From the NCBI GenBank assembly GCA_023474025.1, contig JAMCYH010000130.1, positions 62,001-126,000 on the forward strand: a stretch of DNA of 64,000 nucleotides, given 5' to 3'. Positions 1 to 9,212 of this stretch are shown piece by piece (position 1 is the first letter of the stretch; each line of letters starts with the position of its first letter). A model generated the notes under the pieces. That model made no database searches and was not told where the DNA came from. It saw only the letters and a list, made by a program, of their open reading frames with translations. This DNA is from Deltaproteobacteria bacterium (lineage in GTDB: Bacteria > Desulfobacterota > Desulfomonilia > Desulfomonilales > Desulfomonilaceae). Made by a program: the position numbers and the translations under genes.

Positions 1-374
1 TTCCTAAGTCAGGTCCCGACCTACTTTTCGACCAATTCATAAAGCTTAAAGAAAGTGAAAAGCTTTACGGAATTTTTCCGGGCAGCGTAAAGGCTAAGGA
101 AACAGTAAATGAAAGAGATATGATTAAAGGAATCGTCGATCTTCCTGCTAATATTGCTCCTGGAACATATCAGGTAGTACTTTCAGTAATCAAGGACAAC
201 AAACTGCTGGGACAGGAAACAACCAGTTTCAATGTGAAAATGAAGGGATTACCCGAACTGTTATATTCGATGGCGTTTGAACACGCTTTACTTTATGGTT
301 GTCTGGCGGTTGTAATTGCAATCATATGTGGATTCCTCATGGGATTCATTTTTGGAGGTAAAGGCGCGCATTAA
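1..374 (+). CDS. TIGR02186-like membrane protein, C-terminal part (5' end outside window)
   Basis: The frame is already open at base 3 and runs to the stop at 372-374, so this is the last ~123 residues of a longer gene. The visible part has a beta-rich segment with the pattern LPANIAPGTY...VxLxxxxDNKLLGQ, followed by a single C-terminal transmembrane helix (about the last 30 residues, LLYGCLAVVIAIICGFLMGFIF). That arrangement is what I know from the TIGR02186/Alph_Pro_TM family of membrane-anchored proteins of unknown function. It is followed 61 bases later by the PEP-synthase-like gene on the same strand and may be co-transcribed with it. Family assignment is from pattern memory; function is unknown. 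Confidence 0.65.
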   Translation, partial: PKSGPDLLFDQFIKLKESEKLYGIFPGSVKAKETVNERDMIKGIVDLPANIAPGTYQVVLSVIKDNKLLGQETTSFNVKMKGLPELLYSMAFEHALLYGCLAVVIAIICGFLMGFIFGGKGAH

Positions 375-435
375 ACATGTCATGACCCCGGCTATTATAT
401 GCTCTGGCGCGTAATAGTTCGAAGGAGCTGCTCAG

Positions 436-3033
436 GTGTGGTCTCGGATCAAGAAATCAATAAAGAGACTGTTCGCGAAAAAATATGAAAAGATATCTTT
501 TCAACAGATTTTCGAGCAGTTTCAACTCTTGCTCCAATATCACCAGGATGCAATGGAGCTAATAGCCGATCTCGGTGAGAAATCGGGGGGCGATTATATC
601 TTTGATCGAAAGTATTTAATTGATTCAACCTCAAGATTGCAGGACCTTTTACTCAGGATGGTCAAAGGTCTCAACCAGATTTCTTCAGATCGTTATTACG
701 AGCTGTATTCAACCCTAGATCGCATTTTCTTTCCCATTGAAATGGAACTCAGGGGGCGACTTGCACTGTCAAACGCTCCCTATGTAGTATCCATTACCGA
801 AATGCCTCTGGATACTCCTGAACTGACAGGTGGAAAGGCAAACGCCCTGGGCGAGATCATTCACAAGCTTGGAATTCCCGCCCCGTCCGGATTTGTTATT
901 ACCAATCGGGCTTATAGTCGTTTCGTTGACTACAACGAGCTTGAAGAACGGATTCATTCCTGGATCGAACTCTGGATTAACGGCAAAGAGACGCTGGAGA
1001 AATCTTCGGGTCAAATCAGATATAGCATTCTGGCGGGTATAGTCCCTCAGGACATAACCAGGCAGATCAGGGACAACGCTAAAGGTGAGAATGTTTTCTG
1101 GGCAGTTCGCAGTAGCGCATATGGAGAGGATGGCGATTTATCGTTTGCTGGTCTACATGAGAGTATTCTTAACACTTCCGCCTCACAAATTCCGGACGCT
1201 TACAAGCAGGTTCTGGCGAGTCTTTATTCTCCCGAGGCCCTCACCTATCGGCGACAAATGGGTATGATAGGTGAAGAAGCCGCAATGGCGGTGCTTTGTC
1301 AGGAGATGGTCGACAGCCGGGCAAGTGGAGTCATTCAAACCCTTTCCCTGGAATCATCGGCACCCAACTGTCTTGAGATTTATGCCGCTTTTGGTTTGGG
1401 GCGTACCGTCGTTGAAGGTAGGGACGCTTCGGATAGTTACGTTGTGGAAAGGGCATACCCTCACAAAATCGTCTCGAAGCGGATCGTGAAAAAGGAATCT
1501 CTTGTGAGAGCAGCATCTTGGGGTGGCGAGGAAGAAGTTGTCTTGCCCGAAGACCAGCAGGAGAAATCTTCTATTTCGGATACCACCGTAAATTCTCTAG
1601 CTAAGTGGGCTATGGCTCTTGAAAGGTATTTCAAACGCCCGCAGGAAATAGAATGGGCATTAGATGCTGAGGACCAGGTATGGATCCTTCAGTCCAGACG
1701 ATTGGCGATCAATCTGGAAGTTGCTGAAAAGGTGACTAAAAGGGGAGAACGCTTTTCCTCTTATCCGATTCTGATTGAAAATCAGGGAGTAGTAGCCCAC
1801 ACTGGAGTTGGTTCAGGCCCTGTATTTTTAGTGAATTCTCAAAATGACATGTTAGCTTTTCCTGAAGGGGCGGCGCTGGTCACAAAATATACAGCTCCAT
1901 GGTTGGCTCAGATCGTCCCGAAAGCCACTGCAATTATTGCTGAAAAAGGATCGGTCGCGGGTCACCTGGCTACGATTGCAAGAGAATTTCGAGTCCCAGC
2001 CCTTCTCGGAATAGACAACGTCACGGAGATCCTTAGCGATGGCATGGAGATTACCCTGGATACTTACCATAGAACTGTTTATGCGGGGAAAGTCGCTGAA
2101 CTGATAAATTTCGAACGGGTTCAGTCTATGGTTTTTGAAGAATCTCCGGAGTTTCGTCTGTTAAGGAGAATCCTCAAGAGAATAGCGGCACTTCATATGA
2201 TCGATCCATACGCTTCAAATTTTACCCCAAGCAACTGCGTTTCGGTTCATGACATGATCCGCTTCATTCACGAAAAGTCAGTCCAGGAACTAATGGAAAT
2301 TCCCGCGGCGCTTTCTCGGTTCAAGGGAGCTAAGGTTTGGAAATTAGAGAGTTCTGTTCCCCTGGATTTGAGGATTTTGGATTTAGGCGGAGGGATCGAG
2401 CCGGAGCTTTCGGGTGACAAAGTACATATTGAACAAGTTCGATCTTTACCCCTGAGGGCCCTTTGGGAGGGAGTGTCTTATCCGGATTCGTGGAGTACAC
2501 GCCCAGTTGATATAGATTTTAAAGGTTTAATGTCGAGCCTCACAAGAAACTGGGACGCAGCCGGTGGTGGGGTTATGAGCGCAGGGTTCAACCTGGCGGT
2601 TGTCAGTGATCTTTACATGAATCTGCACCTGAGACTCGGTTACCATTTTAACCTGATCGATGCAACAATGTATGAACAGGCGCAGCGTAACCACATTTAT
2701 TTCCGGTTTGTCGGTGGTGTCACTGACTTGACACGAAGGTCGCGTAGGGCACAGGTGCTTTCACAGATATTGTCCAACTATCATTTTAATGTTTTGATCA
2801 AAGGTGACCTTGTCATAGCTCGACTTGTGGACGTTCCTAAAGAAGAAATCCAGGGCCGTCTAACAGTCATAGGCGCACTGATCGGTTTTACCAGGCAATT
2901 GGACATACAACTAAGAAGCGATCAGGACATAGATCAGTTTGTTGAGCAGTTTTTTCACCAGTATGAGAATCTCGGGAAATCCCTGCTGGCAGGAGGAGAA
3001 AATGGGCAAGTTGAAAATCATGGTTTTAGATGA
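436..3033 (+). CDS. PEP/pyruvate-binding domain protein (PEP-synthase-like, lacks TIM barrel)
   Basis: 865 residues, GTG start with AAGGAG eight bases upstream. Order of parts: ~125 residues of charged helical N-terminus; an ATP-grasp PPDK_N/PEP-synthase domain from about residue 127 (LTGGKANALGEI, then VRSSAYGEDG, typical of the nucleotide-binding lobe) to ~450; then the swivelling phosphohistidine domain with the catalytic histidine at residue 510 in the context KGSVAGHLATIARE. The C-terminal TIM-barrel that binds PEP/pyruvate in true PpsA and PPDK is not seen. Instead residues ~580-865 form a different domain. It is therefore unlikely to be an ordinary PEP synthase; a phosphotransfer or regulatory role is possible (inference). 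Its 3' end overlaps the response-regulator gene by 32 bases, which implies a joint operon. Confidence 0.85.
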   Translation: MWSRIKKSIKRLFAKKYEKISFQQIFEQFQLLLQYHQDAMELIADLGEKSGGDYIFDRKYLIDSTSRLQDLLLRMVKGLNQISSDRYYELYSTLDRIFFPIEMELRGRLALSNAPYVVSITEMPLDTPELTGGKANALGEIIHKLGIPAPSGFVITNRAYSRFVDYNELEERIHSWIELWINGKETLEKSSGQIRYSILAGIVPQDITRQIRDNAKGENVFWAVRSSAYGEDGDLSFAGLHESILNTSASQIPDAYKQVLASLYSPEALTYRRQMGMIGEEAAMAVLCQEMVDSRASGVIQTLSLESSAPNCLEIYAAFGLGRTVVEGRDASDSYVVERAYPHKIVSKRIVKKESLVRAASWGGEEEVVLPEDQQEKSSISDTTVNSLAKWAMALERYFKRPQEIEWALDAEDQVWILQSRRLAINLEVAEKVTKRGERFSSYPILIENQGVVAHTGVGSGPVFLVNSQNDMLAFPEGAALVTKYTAPWLAQIVPKATAIIAEKGSVAGHLATIAREFRVPALLGIDNVTEILSDGMEITLDTYHRTVYAGKVAELINFERVQSMVFEESPEFRLLRRILKRIAALHMIDPYASNFTPSNCVSVHDMIRFIHEKSVQELMEIPAALSRFKGAKVWKLESSVPLDLRILDLGGGIEPELSGDKVHIEQVRSLPLRALWEGVSYPDSWSTRPVDIDFKGLMSSLTRNWDAAGGGVMSAGFNLAVVSDLYMNLHLRLGYHFNLIDATMYEQAQRNHIYFRFVGGVTDLTRRSRRAQVLSQILSNYHFNVLIKGDLVIARLVDVPKEEIQGRLTVIGALIGFTRQLDIQLRSDQDIDQFVEQFFHQYENLGKSLLAGGENGQVENHGFR

Positions 3034-3379
3034 TGAGCCGATAGTCTGCAAACGACTGAAGCCAGCCCTTGAGAAACAGGGTTATGAAGTTGATTCCTTC
3101 ACTCAAAGCGCGGATGCGATGGAACAAATCAAGAAGGTAGATTATGACATCATTATTACTGACCTGAAAATGAAAGGTATAGACGGTATGCAACTTCTTA
3201 CGGAAGCCAAGCAACGTTCACCCAAGACGGAGGTCATAGTAATAACAGGTTTTGCTACCATGGAAACGGCGAAAGAATCGTTCCATAAAGGAGTGTTTGA
3301 TTTTATCGCAAAGCCGTTCAAATTGAGTGAGATTCAAGAGGTAGTCAGCCGAGCTGAAGCCAAAATCAGGGGGGAATAG
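3002..3379 (+). CDS. Receiver-only response regulator
   Basis: 125 residues consisting of a single CheY-type receiver domain. The acidic pocket (VLDDEP near residue 10), the phospho-acceptor Asp in IIITDLKMKGIDG (about residue 54), the Thr in VIVITGFA and the Lys in FIAKPF are all present. The ATG at 3002 was chosen because it has GGAGGAG just upstream and gives a normal receiver N-terminus; the open frame continues 63 bases upstream inside the preceding gene. It overlaps that PEP-synthase-like gene by 32 bases. There is no output domain, so it must act through a protein partner; the neighbouring phosphotransfer-like protein and Usp proteins are the obvious candidates (inference). No histidine kinase is visible in the window. 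Confidence 0.92.
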   Translation: MGKLKIMVLDDEPIVCKRLKPALEKQGYEVDSFTQSADAMEQIKKVDYDIIITDLKMKGIDGMQLLTEAKQRSPKTEVIVITGFATMETAKESFHKGVFDFIAKPFKLSEIQEVVSRAEAKIRGE

Positions 3380-3447
3380 AGTGGGAGTTAATCCGATTGT
3401 CGCATGTTGATAAAATGACCTTTATCCCAGCACGGGAGGATTGAGAA

Positions 3448-4248
3448 ATGATAAAGACTCTGGTGTCAATTGAGGTGGATCTGGCTTCGAGCCTGGCCAT
3501 CCGTTTTGTTTGTCAAATAGGGGGATCCATAAATATGGAAATCCATCCGATTTATGTAAAAGAAGTTCTTTCTCCTGATTATTCTCTGGAGGCAGGCTGG
3601 GCCAGCCGAACATGGGAAAAAGAGATAATCGAACACGGAAAAGAAGAGATTTCGAAGATCGTTGCCGCTGAAGTGGATTTTTGTCCAAAACTTTACGATC
3701 CCCAGGTAATATATGGGAACCGACAATCCGAAGTCAGTAGAGTCCTTCAGGAAGGCGAGTTTGATCTTTATGTGAAGGGGGCCGATTTCCCATGGAATCA
3801 CACCGAGCTCTACAAGATGGCTCATAACAAGTTTTATCAGCATTTGCAGTGTCCATTGATTCTTGTACAATCTTTGAGGAAAATGAAGAAAGTTCTGTTA
3901 TTGTGTTCTCATGCCGAAAGTGTTGAAGCCTTAACCAGGACCTTCACGAAAATTTGGCAGGGATCGTCTATCCCCCTGGTTTTGGTCTACCCCGAAAATC
4001 AGGAAACCACTTCGGGGAGAATTGACCTGAAAAATAAGGTGCTCGATGCTGTGAACGCCTTGGAACAGGCAGGTTGCAAAACAGAATCGATCCAACTGAA
4101 ACCGGAAATTTTTTCGAACCCTACTGAAGATAACCTTGCAAACTATGGTTTAGTAGCGGTAGGTCTAGACAGAGCAGTCCGAAAGGACAGTGTTGACCTG
4201 ACATGGCTCAGTCTGGTCAATACAGCCTCTCTGATAGCATTTTATTAA
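3448..4248 (+). CDS. Divergent universal-stress-protein-like protein
   Basis: 266 residues. The layout is that of a tandem Usp protein: an N-terminal alpha/beta half starting MIKTLVSIEVD with later LILVQS, and a second half starting KKVLLLCSHAESVEAL near residue 145. The ATP-binding Gly motif of UspA (GxxG-9x-GS/T) is not recognisable in either half, and similarity is weak, so this is a distant family member, perhaps non-nucleotide-binding. It is the first of three consecutive Usp-type genes after the response regulator, all on the plus strand with short gaps, which is the main support for the call. Confidence 0.55.
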   Translation: MIKTLVSIEVDLASSLAIRFVCQIGGSINMEIHPIYVKEVLSPDYSLEAGWASRTWEKEIIEHGKEEISKIVAAEVDFCPKLYDPQVIYGNRQSEVSRVLQEGEFDLYVKGADFPWNHTELYKMAHNKFYQHLQCPLILVQSLRKMKKVLLLCSHAESVEALTRTFTKIWQGSSIPLVLVYPENQETTSGRIDLKNKVLDAVNALEQAGCKTESIQLKPEIFSNPTEDNLANYGLVAVGLDRAVRKDSVDLTWLSLVNTASLIAFY

Positions 4249-4271
4249 GAGCTCAAGGAGAGAAAATCGCC

Positions 4272-5129
4272 ATGAGAATCCTGTTTGCCGGAGATGAGCA
4301 CCCTTATAGCGAGTATGCCCTAGGAGAAACAATCAAATTAGCCATGAACACATGGGCTGATGTGACCCTGCTAGGGGTGACCCAGACATCGAATCGGGCT
4401 GCGGACACCCCTGCGGGTAGGGCCCTCAGGCAATATCGGGAAACATTTCTCAATAGCTGGAGTCGGGAAGATTCTCCGTATGTGCTGGGAGAAGGTAAAT
4501 ACGAATGGGTTTCTGTTAAAGATGGCGTGTTGGAAGAGATGAAGGTACTAACAGGCCGAAAAAAGGACTTTAAAGTTAGATTGAGGACAGGAGCGCCCGC
4601 TCGCGAGATATTAGCGGAATCCCAGGATGACGGTAGTGATCTTATAGTGCTAGGTTGTCCCAAGGGTGAGAAATGTGAATGGGTTAACGCTGGTCCGACG
4701 CCACAACAGGTGGTGGATGACGCCGACTGCTCGGTGCTCCTCGTGAAGGAACAACAACCTGTAACCAGAATAGTGGCATGCCTCGATCAAGGATACATAA
4801 GTCAGGAATCTCTCGAGATGATCAACCAGATGATCACGATTCACAATTCGTCTCTAGAACTAATTGGATTAAGCCAAAATGGCGATATGGAGAAGTCGGT
4901 ATACACCCGGCTGATTGAAATCGGTGATTATTACAATGACAGACAAGTCGAAATCAATACTCGTCTGATGGATGTAACAGACTTTGAACAGATCATAGCG
5001 AAAGAAATCAAACAGGATCTTCTCGCTCTGTGGCTTGGGAAAAAGTCACTTCTGAGCCGTTTTTATTCCCGAGGTTGGGTAGGCCGATTTGTGAGCAAAT
5101 GTCCTACAACTGTATTGATAATGAGATAA
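4272..5129 (+). CDS. Tandem universal stress protein (UspA family)
   Basis: 285 residues from the ATG at 4272, which has AAGGAG at 4256-4261; the open frame extends upstream into the previous gene but has no matching site there. Two Usp halves: the first begins MRILFAGDEHPYSEYAL, continues with a long insertion, and ends DLIVLGCPKG...CSVLLVKE; the second begins TRIVACLDQGYISQESLEMI and ends CPTTVLIMR. Tandem Usp proteins bind ATP or other small ligands and are linked to stress and growth arrest. The Gly-rich ATP loop of the first half is only partly conserved. Same strand and cluster as its Usp neighbours on both sides. Confidence 0.8.
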   Translation: MRILFAGDEHPYSEYALGETIKLAMNTWADVTLLGVTQTSNRAADTPAGRALRQYRETFLNSWSREDSPYVLGEGKYEWVSVKDGVLEEMKVLTGRKKDFKVRLRTGAPAREILAESQDDGSDLIVLGCPKGEKCEWVNAGPTPQQVVDDADCSVLLVKEQQPVTRIVACLDQGYISQESLEMINQMITIHNSSLELIGLSQNGDMEKSVYTRLIEIGDYYNDRQVEINTRLMDVTDFEQIIAKEIKQDLLALWLGKKSLLSRFYSRGWVGRFVSKCPTTVLIMR

Positions 5130-5203
5130 TTTTATCAAGTTGAACACCTTTATGAAAGGGCCAGTCTGGTATTCGAACGGGTTTACCAATGGAGGATTAA
5201 CGA

Positions 5204-6049
5204 ATGAAAGTCCTGGTGGCTGTAGATAAGAACCCCGAAACTTTCACAGGCTTGGAATTCACGTGCCATTTACTTGAAAACAAAAATGCCGTGGTTGACG
5301 CAATACATGTAAAGCCAGACCTTGCTGACATAGTGGCTGAAGGTTATGCTCCGTTTCTTTCTAAAGGCGGTCTTGAAGGAGAAATTGAAGGCGATGTTAA
5401 AGAAGTCAAAAGACAGTTCGAAGACGCTTGTAAATCATGTCTTTCAGCCAGGATTCCGTGTAAGCTTCTGATCGAGGAAGGTGACCCTGCTGAAGAAATT
5501 CTTAACACCTCCGAATCAGAACAATATGACATGATTGTCCTGGGATCTCATGAAGAATCTTATTTACGAGGTTTTCTACTGGGGGCGGTCCACGCCAAGA
5601 TCCTGCATAACGCCGAGCAACCGGTACTAATTGTTAGACAGTTTCGCGAAATTCAAAGGGTCTTGATAGTTTACAGAGGTTCTGAAACCGACAAGGCTGC
5701 GCTGGACTTTGTCGCTCCTTTATTAAGTGGTAAAAGCATCGAAATTACACTGTTACATGTTCAGGAAACAGGGCAATACGAAAGTGAGGAGTTCGCAAGC
5801 CAGTCTCTTCAACAGGGCGCTCAGGCATTAAGGAAATTCGATTTTGAGCCGATCACGAAAATGTCTAAGGGTGACTTCGTTGAACAGATTCTTAGAGACG
5901 TGGCTGTTCATAGGTATGACCTGGTTGTCTTGGGAGCATATGGCCATAAGCGGCCCAAGTACATGAAATTGCTTAGTGACGAAGCTCTTAACCTGGCCAG
6001 GCTGACCACACGCCCAATACTGGTATTTAGAGAAAAGTCAACATCTTGA
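5204..6049 (+). CDS. Tandem universal stress protein (UspA family)
   Basis: 281 residues, ATG start preceded by GGAGG-like sequence (ATGGAGGATTAACG). Two clear Usp domains: residues 1-~148 (MKVLVAVDKNPETFTGLEF ... DMIVLGSHEES ... PVLIVRQF) and ~150-281 (RVLIVYRGSETDKAALDF ... DLVVLGAYGHKRP ... RPILVFRE). The second domain keeps a recognisable nucleotide-loop Gly pattern (GAYGHK...). Such proteins are cytoplasmic stress or energy sensors. It closes the three-gene Usp cluster; the next gene, a DNA methyltransferase, starts only 18 bases downstream and may be read through. Confidence 0.88.
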   Translation: MKVLVAVDKNPETFTGLEFTCHLLENKNAVVDAIHVKPDLADIVAEGYAPFLSKGGLEGEIEGDVKEVKRQFEDACKSCLSARIPCKLLIEEGDPAEEILNTSESEQYDMIVLGSHEESYLRGFLLGAVHAKILHNAEQPVLIVRQFREIQRVLIVYRGSETDKAALDFVAPLLSGKSIEITLLHVQETGQYESEEFASQSLQQGAQALRKFDFEPITKMSKGDFVEQILRDVAVHRYDLVVLGAYGHKRPKYMKLLSDEALNLARLTTRPILVFREKSTS

Positions 6050-6067
6050 GGCAGGAATAACGTCTAC

Positions 6068-7786
6068 TTGGATAAATCAATTCGGCCAGGGCCTTTCAAT
6101 TCTGGCGTTGAGTTCTTGAACAACAGTATCCACCCGTGTCTTGAAACCAAGCCCGAGATCGAGCTTGTCTGGCGTGGAAAAAGTCGTGAAGAAAATCAGG
6201 AAGTCGCCAAATTTCACTTTGTAGAGCGCCTCAACGCGGCCTATGATTCAGGCGTGGTAACAGAACCACACGATCCCGCAATCCACCCGAAAGCATGGTT
6301 CAATAGACTTATCCACGGTGATAATAAAGCCGTTATGAATTCTCTTCTCAACGGTCAGATGCGCCGCGAAATTGAGGAGGTGGGAGGGATAAAGCTCGTT
6401 TATATAGACCCTCCGTTTCTGGTAGGAATCGACTACAAAATCAGCATTCCGATCGGTGAGGATGGAGTTGATGAACTTAAGGTTATTCAGGAATTCGCCT
6501 ACAGCGACTCATGGAAAGCCGGTCCTAGCGAATATCTGAACATGATGTATGAGCGCCTTTGGCTTATAAAGAAACTTCTCGCTGACGATGGCAGTGTGTG
6601 GGTTCATTGCGACTGGAAAGCGAACTTTATGTTGAGGGCTATTCTTGATGAAGTTTTCGGCTCCGCCGGTTTTCGAAATGAAATCATTTGGTATTATACC
6701 AACAAGATCCCTGATACACGAAAACGTCAATATACGAACTCTACGGACACCATTTTCTATTACTGCAAGTCGGCTAAAGGTATTTTCAACTGGCAGTTCG
6801 AGAAACGGGAAAAACCAATCAAGGTTTCCCGGATGAAAAAAGTAGGTGGGAAAAAAGTTTATCCGAAGGGCCCAGATGGAAAATGCATCTATGACACTCG
6901 CTACGAACGCACCGCGGATAATGTATGGAAATTCCCTTTGCTGCATTCTCACCCTGAAATGTGGGGATATCCTACTCAAAAACCTGTTGCCCTTTTGAAG
7001 AGGATCATACTTACAGGCACGAACGAAGGCGATCTGGTCGCTGACCTGTTCTGTGGTTCAGGCGCCACTTTGGAAGCGGCTCAAAGGCTAGGCAGAAAAT
7101 GGATAGGATGCGACTTGGGCAGGATGGCGATTCACACTTGCCGCAAACGCCTGATAAAAATGTTAAATGAAGATAGAAAGTCTTGTAGAACTTCAACTGG
7201 CTTTGATGTACTCGAGACTCAATCATCAAATATCCCGGTTTCTGACAAAGAGCGTGAACCCATTCTTACAAATTCTATCGTTGGCGCCCAATCATGTTTT
7301 ACTGGTCACGTTTCAAATTTCAAAGTGGATATCAGGCTGAGTGGATTTACGGCTACCGTTAAATTGACTGATTTCTGTTTTATTTCTTGTATGATGACGG
7401 AAAACCATCTAAATTCAGGAAAAGGGATCAAGTCTTCAAAAGTTGTAGTGGAAAATGGCCAACTGTATAAGGTGGTAAAAAGACCACAAGGTCGTAAGGA
7501 ATTGCGTTTACTCACCCAGAGCTGGAGTGACTGGATTGACTTATGGGCTGTCGATTTCGAATATGGCGCCAATAGTTTCAAATTGAACGAAAACCTGGAA
7601 AATATCTCCGAAGGACCCTTTTTCTGCAGCGACTGGCAGTCGTTCAGGACTCCTCGGAAACGATCTATTGAACTCACAAGCTCAGAATGGACCTACAGTA
7701 GTTCTGGAAACTACAGAATCGGGATCAAGGTGGTCGACATATTTTGTAACGAGACGTTCCGGTTGTTCGAGATTAATATTCCATAA
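6068..7786 (+). CDS. Orphan N6-adenine/N4-cytosine DNA methyltransferase
   Basis: 572 residues, TTG start with a weak GGCAGGA site. Motifs fit a class-beta N6_N4_Mtase (as in type III Mod subunits): HGDNKAVMNSLL near residue 83, catalytic DPPF at residues 114-117, and the SAM-binding motif ADLFCGSGATLEAA around residues 325-335, after which comes GRKWIGCDLGRMAI. Methylation of adenine (N6) is most likely from the DPPF form, but cytosine-N4 cannot be excluded. The last ~190 residues are an unrecognised extension that may act in target recognition. No restriction subunit lies next to it; it sits 18 bases after a Usp gene and 46 bases before the ABC-transporter operon. Confidence 0.88.
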   Translation: MDKSIRPGPFNSGVEFLNNSIHPCLETKPEIELVWRGKSREENQEVAKFHFVERLNAAYDSGVVTEPHDPAIHPKAWFNRLIHGDNKAVMNSLLNGQMRREIEEVGGIKLVYIDPPFLVGIDYKISIPIGEDGVDELKVIQEFAYSDSWKAGPSEYLNMMYERLWLIKKLLADDGSVWVHCDWKANFMLRAILDEVFGSAGFRNEIIWYYTNKIPDTRKRQYTNSTDTIFYYCKSAKGIFNWQFEKREKPIKVSRMKKVGGKKVYPKGPDGKCIYDTRYERTADNVWKFPLLHSHPEMWGYPTQKPVALLKRIILTGTNEGDLVADLFCGSGATLEAAQRLGRKWIGCDLGRMAIHTCRKRLIKMLNEDRKSCRTSTGFDVLETQSSNIPVSDKEREPILTNSIVGAQSCFTGHVSNFKVDIRLSGFTATVKLTDFCFISCMMTENHLNSGKGIKSSKVVVENGQLYKVVKRPQGRKELRLLTQSWSDWIDLWAVDFEYGANSFKLNENLENISEGPFFCSDWQSFRTPRKRSIELTSSEWTYSSSGNYRIGIKVVDIFCNETFRLFEINIP

Positions 7787-7832
7787 ATCATCATCTATTT
7801 CGACACGTTAACCAAGGAAAGGAGATGTTGGC

Positions 7833-9110
7833 ATGAAGCGGCTCTTTCTAGCGGCTAACCTTATTATCGGTGTGTTGACGGTTATTTTGGCAGGCGTCTC
7901 GTACGCTGCTGACCCTATTTTAATCGGTTTGCCGACTGCTGCGACTTCTCTCGAGGGCAGAGAATCCATCAAGGCCGTTCAGATGGCTGTTGATGAGATC
8001 AATGCCAAAGGCGGGGTCAAAGTTGGGTCTGAAAAACGACTTTTACAGGTCTCTGTAACGGACCTCAGGGATTCATCGGCCGGTGTACCGGTATCAGAGG
8101 CGCTGCTCGGACTGGAAAAAATTATAACCGAGAAGAAAGTCAACGCCATTCTGGTTGGGCCATTCAGGTCGGAATCGCTCTTGGCAGGGATGGATATCAT
8201 TGCCAAATATAAAGTCCCTTTGCTTGAAACGATAGCAATGTCACCCAAATTCGAAGATAAGGTAAAAGAAGATCCTCAAAAATACAAATATTGTTTCCGC
8301 ATCTGTCTCAACGCTCAGTCCCTGGTAGGTTACCTTGCTCAGAGTCTCGGCTTTCTGAACGAGGAATTCGGTTTCAACAAAATGTATGTAATGGCTCAGG
8401 ATGTGCTCTGGGCCAAAGCGACCGCAGGCGGGGCGGCTAAGGTTGCTACCGCCAAGATGGGCTATGAGTTGGTTGGTTCAGAGACCTACCCGACAGGCGC
8501 TTCCGATTTTTCCGCTGGTCTGATGAAAGCCAAGATGAAAAATGCTCAGGTCATCTTGCCGGTGTTTGACATGCCTCAGAGCGGGATCCTGCTTAAACAG
8601 TGGAAGTCGCAAAGAATCCCATCGCTTTTATGTGGATTTATCTCTCCGATGGCGGGTCCAGGGGCTTGGAAAATCTTTGAAGGTAAAATCGGCGGGCTTC
8701 TTAATTCAAATTTCGAACTGGGCAGTGCAATACCTGTAGAAAAATATCCTCCAGCAAAAAAGTTTTACGAAGATTACCAGCAAAAATTCGGTGTGCCAAT
8801 GGAAGCTGGACACGGACCAGCGCCTTCTTACGACTCAGTCTATATCCTTGCTGAGGCAATTGAGCGAGCCGGAACTCTGGACCCAGACAAGGTAGCTGAT
8901 GAAATCAAGAAGACTGATCGGGTGGGAGTCATCGGCAAAATAAAGTTCAATGATGGGAATCAGGTAATATATGGGGCTGATCCTAAAAAAACAGCCGCAG
9001 GCTGCGTCTATCAGTGGACTGAAGATGGAAGAAGGATTATCGTGTTTCCCAAGTCAATAGCGGAGGGTAAGATCGTACTTCCCGAGTGGATCAGTCCGAG
9101 TAAGAAATAA
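7833..9110 (+). CDS. ABC transporter substrate-binding protein, branched-chain amino acid (LIV) type
   Basis: 425 residues. GGAAAGGAGATG lies upstream of the ATG. The N-terminus is a Sec signal peptide (hydrophobic residues ~5-20, probable cleavage after VSYA near residue 25). The mature part starts ADPILIGLPTAATSLEGRESIKAVQ, the usual opening of Peripla_BP_6 receptors, with IDEINAKGGV-type sequence and later YDSVYILAEAIERAG. It captures a solute in the periplasm for the permease/ATPase genes that follow directly. The ligand cannot be read from sequence; because the operon ends in an acyl-CoA ligase, an aromatic or aliphatic carboxylate is as likely as an amino acid (inference). Confidence 0.92.
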   Translation: MKRLFLAANLIIGVLTVILAGVSYAADPILIGLPTAATSLEGRESIKAVQMAVDEINAKGGVKVGSEKRLLQVSVTDLRDSSAGVPVSEALLGLEKIITEKKVNAILVGPFRSESLLAGMDIIAKYKVPLLETIAMSPKFEDKVKEDPQKYKYCFRICLNAQSLVGYLAQSLGFLNEEFGFNKMYVMAQDVLWAKATAGGAAKVATAKMGYELVGSETYPTGASDFSAGLMKAKMKNAQVILPVFDMPQSGILLKQWKSQRIPSLLCGFISPMAGPGAWKIFEGKIGGLLNSNFELGSAIPVEKYPPAKKFYEDYQQKFGVPMEAGHGPAPSYDSVYILAEAIERAGTLDPDKVADEIKKTDRVGVIGKIKFNDGNQVIYGADPKKTAAGCVYQWTEDGRRIIVFPKSIAEGKIVLPEWISPSKK

Positions 9111-9148
9111 GCTCAAATCGACCTTTTTTAGATTACTTACGCTCATGT

Positions 9149-9172
9149 GCCCCGGGAAAAATCGCTCGGGGC
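9149..9172 (+). promoter_or_regulatory. Intercistronic hairpin between binding-protein and permease genes
   Basis: GCCCCG at 9149-9154 pairs exactly with CGGGGC at 9167-9172 across a 12-base A-rich loop. It lies in the gap between the substrate-binding protein and the first permease gene. Hairpins in this position often stabilise the upstream mRNA and reduce transcription into the permease genes. It also argues against the GTG at 9147 as the permease start, because that start would put the stem inside the coding sequence. Confidence 0.5.
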
Positions 9173-9212
9173 CACGACCCGACAAATCCGGTCTTTAATC
9201 AGGAATGCCCAC

